Made by a program: the position numbers and the translations under genes. From contig NZ_CP038015.1 in NCBI RefSeq assembly GCF_004367585.1, forward strand, positions 1,866,001 through 1,930,000: a stretch of DNA of 64,000 nt, in the 5' to 3' direction. Source of the stretch: Paenisporosarcina antarctica. Its GTDB lineage: Bacteria > Bacillota > Bacilli > Bacillales_A > Planococcaceae. The notes under the pieces are model-generated. The model was not told the origin of the DNA and did no database searches. It worked only from the letters and a program-made list of their open reading frames with translations. Of the stretch, positions 57,391 through 64,000 are shown piece after piece; within the stretch, counting starts at the first letter, position 1, and every line of letters begins with the position of its first letter.

Positions 57391-57927
57391 TTACTTCGGA
57401 CTGATCTGCTCCATAAAATTAGCAATGTCCTGTTCTGTCATTTCTCCACGTAAGATTTGCTCTATTTTCCCATCAGGGTTGATTAACAATGTTGTCGGAA
57501 GAGGGTTAATGTTATAAGCTTCCATTACACTTTTCGTTTTATCAATGACTATTGGGAAATTTAAACTGTACTGATCAGCAAACCGTTGTACCTCGAAGTC
57601 AGACTGTGCAATATTAACCGCCAAAATTTGAACACCTTTATCTTTATAAACTTCATATTGGCGATCCATCGCAGGCATTTCTTTCACACAAGGTTTGCAC
57701 CATGTCCCCCAGAAATTCAAAAAGACACCTTGTCCTTTATAATCTGACAAGCGATGTACTTCTCCATTTAAATCAACCAAAGTAAAGTCTGGTGCATCGT
57801 CACCAATGCCAAGTACTTCAACTTTTTCTTTGGTAGCATTAGTGTATATGGTGTATACAATTGCGACTACAAGAACTGATAATATAACTGTTCGTAAAAT
57901 AAATCTTTTTTGTTTCGTCTGAGCCAT
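57391..57927 (-). CDS. resA: Thiol-disulfide oxidoreductase ResA
   Basis: Membrane-tethered thioredoxin-fold protein that reduces apocytochrome c CxxCH cysteines before haem attachment. Membrane anchor at about 10-28. The active site is WGTWCKPCVKEMP with CxxC near residue 74. Length 178. First gene of resABCDE. Confidence 0.96.
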   Translation of the reverse strand: MAQTKQKRFILRTVILSVLVVAIVYTIYTNATKEKVEVLGIGDDAPDFTLVDLNGEVHRLSDYKGQGVFLNFWGTWCKPCVKEMPAMDRQYEVYKDKGVQILAVNIAQSDFEVQRFADQYSLNFPIVIDKTKSVMEAYNINPLPTTLLINPDGKIEQILRGEMTEQDIANFMEQISPK

Positions 57928-58032
57928 AATCTTGTACCTCCTACACGACGAAATAATAATTTTAGTATAACAAAGAAAACCGACTGACTGGACGCCACAT
58001 TTGAAGGGTTTGTGAACGTTTTACGATCCAGA

Positions 58033-58770
58033 TTATGACCCAATTTTACCTGTATCTGCCATTACGCGTAATAATTTTACTTCATGAGATGTTAATTCGC
58101 GTGATTCACCTGCGTTTAAACCGTGAAGTCCTAGGAAAGCAAATCGTTCACGTTTCAACTTTTGCACTGGGAAACCAATCGCATCAAACATGCGTCGTAC
58201 TTGACGATTTTTTCCTTCATGGATTGTGATTTCAATAATAGCTTTGCCGCCTTGTTTTGGATCAGCAGATAGTAACTTCACACGTGCAGGGGCTGTTTTA
58301 CCATCTTCTAAATCAACACCGCGCTCAAGTATACGCAGTTGTTCTTTACCCGGTATTCCTTTAACTCGTGCTACATATGTTTTATCAATTTTGAATTTAG
58401 GATGCGTTAACGTAAATGATAAATCCCCATCGTTCGTCATGATCAAAAGGCCAGATGTTTCATAATCTAAACGTCCAACAGGAAATAATCGTTCTTGAAT
58501 ATGTGGAAATAAATCCGCAACCGTTTTACGTCCTTTATCATCAGTTACTGCCGAAATAATACCCCTTGGTTTATATAATAAATGATAAACTTTTTGTTCT
58601 TTCTCTAGCTTTACTCCATCTACTTCAACTGTATCTGTAGACGATACTTTCGTTCCTAGTTCTTTGACAACTTTTCCATTTACTTTTACTTTACCATCTA
58701 AAATTAGCTGCTCTGATTTTCTTCGTGACGCAACCCCAGCATGTGCTAACATTTTCTGTAATCTTTCCAT
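58033..58770 (-). CDS. rluB: 23S rRNA pseudouridine synthase RluB
   Basis: RsuA-type pseudouridine synthase of 245 residues. An S4 domain is at 1-60 (MLAHAGVASRRKSEQLI). The catalytic aspartate lies in VGRLDYETSGLLI near residue 101, and KNRQVRRMF is a conserved downstream motif. ATG 58770 follows AAGAGGTG. Between resA and dacB; spmAB of B. subtilis are absent. Confidence 0.95.
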   Translation of the reverse strand: MERLQKMLAHAGVASRRKSEQLILDGKVKVNGKVVKELGTKVSSTDTVEVDGVKLEKEQKVYHLLYKPRGIISAVTDDKGRKTVADLFPHIQERLFPVGRLDYETSGLLIMTNDGDLSFTLTHPKFKIDKTYVARVKGIPGKEQLRILERGVDLEDGKTAPARVKLLSADPKQGGKAIIEITIHEGKNRQVRRMFDAIGFPVQKLKRERFAFLGLHGLNAGESRELTSHEVKLLRVMADTGKIGS

Positions 58771-58833
58771 ACTTTTCACCTCTTAGATTTATTCCTATAC
58801 TCTGTGAAAATTATGTCACACTTTCACTCAAAA

Positions 58834-58868
58834 CAAAAGAAGACCGCTTAGTCTATAAGCAGTCTTCT
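58834..58868 (-). terminator. Terminator of dacB
   Basis: AAGAAGACTGCTTA pairs with TAAGCGGTCTTCTT over a short loop, followed by TTGTTTTG on the minus strand, at the dacB stop codon. Confidence 0.85.
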
Positions 58869-59861
58869 TCATTCATTCCGCTCAATATGTACATTTTGTG
58901 TGAGTATGGTTTTTCCGTTTAATTGTACTTCCCATCTTGCATTTTTTTGTAAAGCTTTTGTTCGGTTTAAAAATACTAGATGAGATACTTGTTCATTCTT
59001 CTTTTTTAAAATATATGCTGGTTGATTTGTTTTAATAATCAACCCTCCAGGTAAATCATAAGAACCTTTTTGAATGACTTGCACTCTATCATATTGTGTA
59101 AAGACATTCTGTGCAAGTTGCTTATGCATTTGCCAATCGTTTGATTGATTTAATGTGACCACAATGACTTCTTTTTCTCCATCTTTAAAATAGGTTGCTA
59201 GCGTTCTACCTGCCGCTTTCGTATATCCTGTTTTCCCGGCAATTGCAGTAGATTCTAAGCGAACAAGTTTATGTTTATTTTCCCAATAAATCCCATTTTG
59301 TTTATAGTTAGTAGTGGATAATATCGTTTTCAACTCTTTGTTTTCCATCGCAATCTTTAACATAAGAGCTGTATCATACGCTGAAGAAAACTGTTCTTCA
59401 TGGTGAAGTCCAGAAGGATTTTGAAACTTGGTATCTTTCATTCCCATTAGAATTGCTTTTTCATTCATTAATTTCACGAATCCGTCTACTGATCCGCCAA
59501 CATGTTCCGCTAGAGCTACAGAGGCATCGTTACCAGACCTTAACATTAATCCGTATAACAGCACATCTACAGGTGTATCCACACCCGCTTTCAAGTATAT
59601 TGACGACCCCTCTTGCGAGGATGCTTTAGTAGAAATTTCTGCATCTTCTTTTATATTGACTTCGTCTGTCACAATAACTGCTGTCCACATCTTCGTTAAA
59701 CTGGCAATTGGTAATCGTTGGTGTTCTCCACTTCCAGCAAGTAAGCGTCCTGTCTTCGCATCAATCACAGCATATGAGGACCCTCCTTGGGCTTGCGTAA
59801 ACTGAGGGTAAATTGCACCTAATAAGATTAACACTACCAATAAAATTACTTGTTTTCGCAA
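58869..59861 (-). CDS. dacB: D-alanyl-D-alanine carboxypeptidase (DacB position)
   Basis: Penicillin-binding protein trimming peptidoglycan peptides. Signal peptide about residues 1-24. Active site SLTK with Ser54 and Lys57, then SGND near 113 and KTGYTKAAGRT near 212. About 330 residues, shorter than B. subtilis DacB (382) and DacF, so the C-terminal domain is reduced. The position beside rluB suggests the sporulation enzyme DacB, but spmAB are missing, so the assignment to a spore role is not certain. Confidence 0.85.
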   Translation of the reverse strand: MRKQVILLVVLILLGAIYPQFTQAQGGSSYAVIDAKTGRLLAGSGEHQRLPIASLTKMWTAVIVTDEVNIKEDAEISTKASSQEGSSIYLKAGVDTPVDVLLYGLMLRSGNDASVALAEHVGGSVDGFVKLMNEKAILMGMKDTKFQNPSGLHHEEQFSSAYDTALMLKIAMENKELKTILSTTNYKQNGIYWENKHKLVRLESTAIAGKTGYTKAAGRTLATYFKDGEKEVIVVTLNQSNDWQMHKQLAQNVFTQYDRVQVIQKGSYDLPGGLIIKTNQPAYILKKKNEQVSHLVFLNRTKALQKNARWEVQLNGKTILTQNVHIERNE

Positions 59862-59881
59862 ATAGTAGCACCTTTCAATTG

Positions 59882-60457
59882 TTATTCTTTTTGTTCTCCA
59901 AAAGCTTCTTGAAACTTCGTCATAAACAAATCTGTTTGGTTATCTTCTTCGGTAACTTGCGACTCAGGTAATGGTGGTAATTCATTTATATCATTTAGAC
60001 CAAAAACATTCAAAAACTCTTTCGTTGTCCCGTAAAGAATAGCTCTGCCTGTTCCTTCTGCTCTACCCACTTCTTGAATTAAACCCTTTAAACTTAATGT
60101 ATATAAAGGTCTTTCACTTTTAACTCCTCGCAAATCTTCAATTTCAATACGTGTAATCGGCTGTTTGTAGGCGACTATTGCTAATACTTCTAAAGAGGCT
60201 TGGGAAAGTGGTTGACTAGTTGGATTTTCAATTAAGCGTTGTATCGTACTAGAATTTTGTTTTTTTGAAATTAGTTGATATGTACCCGCTAATTCTTTTA
60301 ATTCAATTCCTCGATATTCAGATTTCACATAGTCTTCTTGTAATTTTGTTAATGCTTCTTTTACGTCTATAGATGTAGCGTCTGTTAAACTCTCAATTTG
60401 TTTACTTGATAGCCCCTCGTCTCCCGTGACAAAGAGTAGACTCTCTATTTTACTCAT
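59882..60457 (-). CDS. scpB: Segregation and condensation protein B (scpB)
   Basis: Winged-helix partner of SMC and ScpA in chromosome segregation. The ATG at 60457 overlaps the scpA stop region, so the two are coupled, giving 191 residues. The IESLLFVTGDEGLS start, LSQASLEVLAIVAYKQPITR and RAILYGTTKEFLNVFGL are diagnostic. Confidence 0.95.
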   Translation of the reverse strand: MSKIESLLFVTGDEGLSSKQIESLTDATSIDVKEALTKLQEDYVKSEYRGIELKELAGTYQLISKKQNSSTIQRLIENPTSQPLSQASLEVLAIVAYKQPITRIEIEDLRGVKSERPLYTLSLKGLIQEVGRAEGTGRAILYGTTKEFLNVFGLNDINELPPLPESQVTEEDNQTDLFMTKFQEAFGEQKE

Positions 60458-61229
60458 CAATAGGCTCAAATGATTCTTCCTCCCATCGATCATGTAATAG
60501 TTTAATATTTAAATCATCAAAATTTTGATGTTGTTCAACTCGCACCATTTGTCTTTTCATAAGCTCAAGTATAGTTAAAAATGTTACAACCAACGTGGTT
60601 TTGTCTTCTGAAGGAAACAACTCAGAAAACGAACAGCTGCCTCCTTGGGACTTCAATGTATCAAAAACACTTTTCATTTGGTCCTTTATGGAGAGTTCAT
60701 GTCTAGTAATTTTGGTAGCTAAAGGTGCTCTTAATATTTTTCTTCGCATCATTTTTTGAAAAGCACCTAACATATCAAATACATTTAATGGTTCGTCAAA
60801 TGCAGCCAGTTGTTTTGTTGTCTGATAGTCCGTTAAATCACTAGGTGCTCTTGTAAACACTTGAGCACGGTGTTCCTCTAATTGTTGTAACTTTTCTGCT
60901 GCTTCTTTATACTTTCTGTATTCGATGAGTCTATTCACTAATTCTTCACGTGGGTCATTCATATCAAGAACTAATTCATCATCATCAATATCCCCTTCGT
61001 GAATTGGAAGAAGCAATTTACTCTTTATAACAAGTAACGAAGCCGCCATGACTAAAAATTCACTTGCTTTATTTAACTCAAGCACTTGCATGGCTCGAAT
61101 ATGTTCCATGTACTGTAAGGTTAAGTCAGCCATTGGAATATCATAAATATCAATTTCCAAACGATTGATTAAGTGCAATAATAAGTCGAGAGGACCCTCA
61201 AAAGCGTCCAATTTCACTTCATAAGACAT
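60450..61229 (-). CDS. scpA: Segregation and condensation protein A (scpA)
   Basis: Kleisin subunit of the bacterial condensin. The N-terminal FEGPLDLLLHLI near residue 9 binds the SMC neck, and the C-terminal winged helix ends the 259 residues. Overlaps scpB by eight bases. Coupled as scpA-scpB. Confidence 0.95.
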   Translation of the reverse strand: MSYEVKLDAFEGPLDLLLHLINRLEIDIYDIPMADLTLQYMEHIRAMQVLELNKASEFLVMAASLLVIKSKLLLPIHEGDIDDDELVLDMNDPREELVNRLIEYRKYKEAAEKLQQLEEHRAQVFTRAPSDLTDYQTTKQLAAFDEPLNVFDMLGAFQKMMRRKILRAPLATKITRHELSIKDQMKSVFDTLKSQGGSCSFSELFPSEDKTTLVVTFLTILELMKRQMVRVEQHQNFDDLNIKLLHDRWEEESFEPIDE

Positions 61230-61278
61230 GTTTTAGGTCACCCATTCATTTAGATTCAAATTTTAGTATAGAGGAAGT

Positions 61279-61785
61279 GTGAGAAGAATGCATCCGTTGT
61301 TTCACCCACTTTTTACGCAGTTTATCACGTATTTTAATGCGCATGAAGATTATTTTGAATGTCACGAAGTATTAGAAGAATATTGGAAAGAAATTGCACC
61401 TAGTGATAAAACGCATCCACTTACTGCATTGATATTGCTAGCAACAGGTATGTATCACTGGCGAAGAGATAATTTCATCGGTGCCCAAAAATCACTTAAG
61501 AAGGCCCTTGAACGTATTCAAGCGAATGCTTCAAATGCTTTTTATGATGGCATTCATCTTACACAAGTGGTGGATGATCTTCATGAGTCGATTGAATTAG
61601 TACAGCAAAAAAAATCATTTCGGGCATTTAAAATCCTGATTATTTCTCCTGAATTAATTGAAGCTGTCGACAAACAACCATCATTAGTTCCCCTGGTGGG
61701 TGATAATCTCATACACAAGCATATGCTTCGAGATCGATCTGAAGTACTTAAAGCCCGTGAAGAAAAAAGAAGGAACAGACATTAA
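61279..61785 (+). CDS. ypuF: DUF309 protein (ypuF)
   Basis: Helical protein of about 165-168 residues. The conserved HEDYFECHEVLEEYWKE motif lies near residue 25, and ATGMYHWRRDN follows. Function unknown. GTG 61279 or ATG 61288 could start it; both are within range of AGAGGAAG. It is convergent with ribT, and the stop codons overlap inside one hairpin. Confidence 0.88.
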   Translation: MRRMHPLFHPLFTQFITYFNAHEDYFECHEVLEEYWKEIAPSDKTHPLTALILLATGMYHWRRDNFIGAQKSLKKALERIQANASNAFYDGIHLTQVVDDLHESIELVQQKKSFRAFKILIISPELIEAVDKQPSLVPLVGDNLIHKHMLRDRSEVLKAREEKRRNRH

Positions 61786-61806
61786 GCGTCTGTTCCTTCT
61801 TTCTTT
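61766..61806. terminator. Bidirectional terminator covering both stop codons
   Basis: AAAGAAGGAACAGAC pairs with GTCTGTTCCTTCTTT over a short loop, flanked by A-rich and T-rich ends. It contains the last codons of ypuF (plus) and ribT (minus), whose ends overlap by four bases. Confidence 0.93.
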
Positions 61807-62147
61807 GTTAGGCACTTATCTAAAAATGGTTTTGTTGATTGTGCTGCAACTATTTCTGTACAAGGGAGAAAATGTTGCACTTTTGACACCATTTGTTTCC
61901 CGATACCATCACCACGATGCGAAGGATTAACAGTAATATGTTGCACTAAACATACTTCATTAGAAGTCTCGACACCTATTAAGCCAACGAAGTCCTCTTC
62001 TTTTTTCCACAAAAACAAATGCCAGTTTGAATTGATTTCATAAGTAAGAATAGTTTCTCGTAGTTTTTTAATATCTTTTTCTTGAGGCATAAAAGACAAT
62101 AAACCCATGGCAATTTTTTCACTATTTTTTTTATAACGTACTAACAT
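61782..62147 (-). CDS. ribT: GNAT acetyltransferase RibT
   Basis: Acetyltransferase-fold protein of 121 residues. HHITVNPSHRGDGIGKQMV-type motif A lies near residue 68 and the acetyl-CoA loop is HRGDGIGK. ATG 62147 is eight bases after GAGGG. It is the ribT that in B. subtilis ends ribDEAHT, but the rib genes are absent here. Substrate unknown. Confidence 0.88.
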   Translation of the reverse strand: MLVRYKKNSEKIAMGLLSFMPQEKDIKKLRETILTYEINSNWHLFLWKKEEDFVGLIGVETSNEVCLVQHITVNPSHRGDGIGKQMVSKVQHFLPCTEIVAAQSTKPFLDKCLTKKEGTDA

Positions 62148-62242
62148 AATTAAATCCCTCATTTTTGATTCCGTTTCAACACCATTGACTATGCTACATC
62201 ATTTGTTAAAAAAATTCAACTAGAAATCCATTTTTTAACATT

Positions 62243-62338
62243 TTATAGGTCTGGTGCTAAAAACACCCAATACAGTGCTCCCCATACAATGCCCATGACT
62301 AGTATAAGAATAAATAGTTTGGAGTTGTTGCTTTTCAT
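62243..62338 (-). CDS. Small membrane protein coupled to lysA
   Basis: ORF of 31 codons whose ATG overlaps the lysA stop as ATGA. After MKSNNSK it is one hydrophobic helix (LFILILVMGIVWGALYWVFL) and ends APDL. The ribosome binding site is only a weak GGG upstream, so coupling to lysA would be needed. A single-helix protein of unknown role, too short for ordinary gene calling. Moderately likely real. Confidence 0.55.
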   Translation of the reverse strand: MKSNNSKLFILILVMGIVWGALYWVFLAPDL

Positions 62339-63663
62339 GATTGCATACCCATATTCTCGCCTTGTAAAGAACAGTCTAATCTTACCAGATCTTCGTAAGT
62401 TTCACGTTTAATTACTATACGATGTTGTCCTTGCTCAACGAAAATAACAGCTGGTCGTGGGAGTCGATTGTAGTTACTAGCCATCGAATACCCATATGCG
62501 CCTGTACAGAAAATAGCTAGCGTATCTCCCGCTTCAACTTTAGGTAAAGAAATTTTTTCAATCAACTTGTCACCAGATTCACAACATTTTCCGGCAACCG
62601 TATATGTTGTTGTTGAATCAAAATTCATTTTATTTGCAACCGCTGCGTCATATTTCGCTTGATATAAAGCTGGACGAATGTTGTCAGACATTCCACCATC
62701 AACGGCGAGATAATTTGTTAATCCTGGAACTTCTTTTTGAGAACCAATTTTATACAAAGTTATACCTGCGTCTCCAACTAGGGAACGACCAGGTTCAATC
62801 CAAATTTCGGGCATTGGGTAATTTTCCTGACCAATTTCTAATTGAATAGACTTGATCATATCTTCAACATAAATTTCAGGTTTAAGTGGTTTGTCTTCTT
62901 CAGTGTAGCGAATACCAAAACCGCCACCTAAATTTAGGACTGAACAAATAAAACCGGATTTTGTTTTCCAGTCAAGCATTTTAACAATTAATTTTTTGGC
63001 CGCCAATGAAAAGGCCGCAGTATCAAAAATTTGGGACCCAATATGACAATGCATACCTAGCAAACTGATGTATGAATCATCTTTAACTGATTGGAACGCT
63101 TGATCCGCTTGCCCATTGTGCAAGTCAAATCCGAATTTCGAATCAGCTTGTCCAGTTGTAATATAGTCATGCGTATGAGCTTCAATACCAGGAGTTACGC
63201 GTAGTAATATATTAATATTTACTTTTTTATACTTTGTCAATCTCTTTAGCTGTTCAATTTCGTGAAAATTATCGACAACAATACAGCCAATTGCTGAATC
63301 GAGTGCGAAAATTAACTCCTCGTCACTTTTATTATTGCCATGAAAATGAATACGTTCAACGGGATAACCTGCACGAATAGCCGTAAATAATTCTCCTCCA
63401 GAAACTACATCTAAAGATAGACCTTCATCAGCAGCAAGTTGATACATTGCGATACTTGAAAAAGCTTTACTTGCATACGCTACCTGAGCTTGAACACCAG
63501 CTCGCTCAAATGTTTGAACGAATGCTCTCGCTCGTTCTTTTATTAACGCTGTATCGTAAACAAATAAAGGCGTTCCATACGTTTTTGCTAATGTCACTGC
63601 GGACGTTCCGCCAATTGTTAGTTGTCCATGTTCGTCCACAGACTGTGTTCCATATAAGTGCAT
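62335..63663 (-). CDS. lysA: Diaminopimelate decarboxylase (lysA)
   Basis: PLP enzyme making L-lysine from meso-DAP. AYASKAFSS near residue 65 carries the Schiff-base lysine, HCHIGSQI near 205, LNLGGGFGIRY near 245, and the cysteine-containing CCESGD near 353. The third of three ATGs (63663) is best placed after GGGAGAG, giving 442 residues. It sits next to spoVAF as in B. subtilis. Confidence 0.96.
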   Translation of the reverse strand: MHLYGTQSVDEHGQLTIGGTSAVTLAKTYGTPLFVYDTALIKERARAFVQTFERAGVQAQVAYASKAFSSIAMYQLAADEGLSLDVVSGGELFTAIRAGYPVERIHFHGNNKSDEELIFALDSAIGCIVVDNFHEIEQLKRLTKYKKVNINILLRVTPGIEAHTHDYITTGQADSKFGFDLHNGQADQAFQSVKDDSYISLLGMHCHIGSQIFDTAAFSLAAKKLIVKMLDWKTKSGFICSVLNLGGGFGIRYTEEDKPLKPEIYVEDMIKSIQLEIGQENYPMPEIWIEPGRSLVGDAGITLYKIGSQKEVPGLTNYLAVDGGMSDNIRPALYQAKYDAAVANKMNFDSTTTYTVAGKCCESGDKLIEKISLPKVEAGDTLAIFCTGAYGYSMASNYNRLPRPAVIFVEQGQHRIVIKRETYEDLVRLDCSLQGENMGMQS

Positions 63664-63734
63664 CATCATCTCTCCCAGTAGTTTTTCAATATATGAACTT
63701 TACCATAGGAAAAGACTCTGATGCAATGGAGGGA

Positions 63735-64000
63735 TTATGAACGTTTGCGATTAGGTGAATGTGTAACGAAAGGTCTAAGTGCTCCATTAGAAGAAGGGAA
63801 GCGAATCATAATTCGAGCTAACGCTTTAGGGAAGAACGGTACCAGCGGCCATAAGTAAGGTACCCCCATTGGTTTAATTGAGACTAAATACATAAATATT
63901 AATAAAATTCCTATGAAAAAGCCATTGGTCCCAAATGTTGCTGTAGCAATCAGAAGCATATTCATAAATATTTTAATAGCCACTCCTAATTCATAAGATG
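63735..64000 (-). CDS. spoVAF: Stage V sporulation protein AF, C-terminal part (spoVAF)
   Basis: C-terminal 88 codons of a GerA-type membrane protein running off the right edge. Two helices (FMNMLLIATATFGTNGFF and GILLIFMYLVSI) are followed by KPMGVPYLWPL, the family-typical cytoplasmic tail. The frame is open past the GTG at 63983, so the protein continues to the right. It follows the B. subtilis order spoVA-lysA. Confidence 0.85.
   Translation of the reverse strand, partial: SYELGVAIKIFMNMLLIATATFGTNGFFIGILLIFMYLVSIKPMGVPYLWPLVPFFPKALARIMIRFPSSNGALRPFVTHSPNRKRS

Overview
The window is a contiguous piece of chromosome from a low-GC, endospore-forming member of the Bacillales. Spore genes (spoIVA, sleB, ypeB, a C-terminal piece of spoVAF, a probable sigma-G promoter), bacillithiol genes (bshA, ypdA), TRAP (mtrB) and a gene order that follows the Bacillus subtilis panD-to-lysA segment almost step by step all support this. 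The losses relative to B. subtilis (no trp genes inside the aro cluster, no bshB1, no dinG after panD, no spmAB, no ribDEAH) suggest Planococcaceae (Lysinibacillus, Psychrobacillus, Sporosarcina relatives). That placement is inference. I saw no prophage, CRISPR array, insertion sequence, rRNA or tRNA.

Layout, almost all genes on the minus strand. 1-1.2 kb: a partial ORF, a small interrupted ORF and a HIT gene on plus. 1.2-8.4 kb: panBCD behind a pan-type RNA leader, birA-cca-bshA-mgsA-dapB-ypjD. 8.5-10.8 kb: a YitT-family gene (plus), a YugP-like protease and ypjA. 11.1-13.1 kb: the menaquinol:cytochrome c reductase operon qcrABC. 13.2-15.6 kb: ypiF, ypiB, ypiA. 15.7-22.0 kb: aroC-aroB-aroH-hisC-tyrA-aroA, a compact aromatic supraoperon without trp genes. 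22.4-26.4 kb: folE-mtrB-hepS-menG-hepT-ndk (folate, TRAP, menaquinone side chain). 26.8-34.8 kb: hup, spoIVA, yphF, yphE, gpsA, der, fni, ypfD. 34.9-36.1 kb: plsC and cmk.

36.1-37.5 kb is the only long stretch without an evident gene. It holds a GC-rich intergenic repeat of a type I associate with Bacillales, several terminator hairpins on both strands and structured sequence that could be one or two small RNAs on the plus strand. 37.5-48.3 kb: ypeB-sleB (spore germination), prsW, an asparaginase, the bacillithiol disulfide reductase ypdA, a MerR-type regulator with a cobalamin-binding signature, a phosphoesterase, a CBS-ACT protein, ypbE (LysM), recQ and ypbB. 48.4-50 kb: ferredoxin, and the riboflavin transporter ribU under an FMN riboswitch. 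50-58 kb: sigX-rsiX and resABCDE. 58-64 kb: rluB, dacB, scpAB, ypuF, ribT, lysA with a tiny coupled membrane protein, and the end of spoVAF.

The genes form coherent modules: pantothenate synthesis, chorismate and aromatic amino acids, isoprenoid quinone and cytochrome bc respiration with its redox regulator ResDE and haem-lyase system, and envelope and spore functions. Nothing here is an obvious new defence or biosynthetic system. The most informative non-coding signals are the tandem pan hairpins with an attenuator before panB, the FMN riboswitch whose promoter is embedded in the preceding terminator, and the 36-37.5 kb non-coding block.
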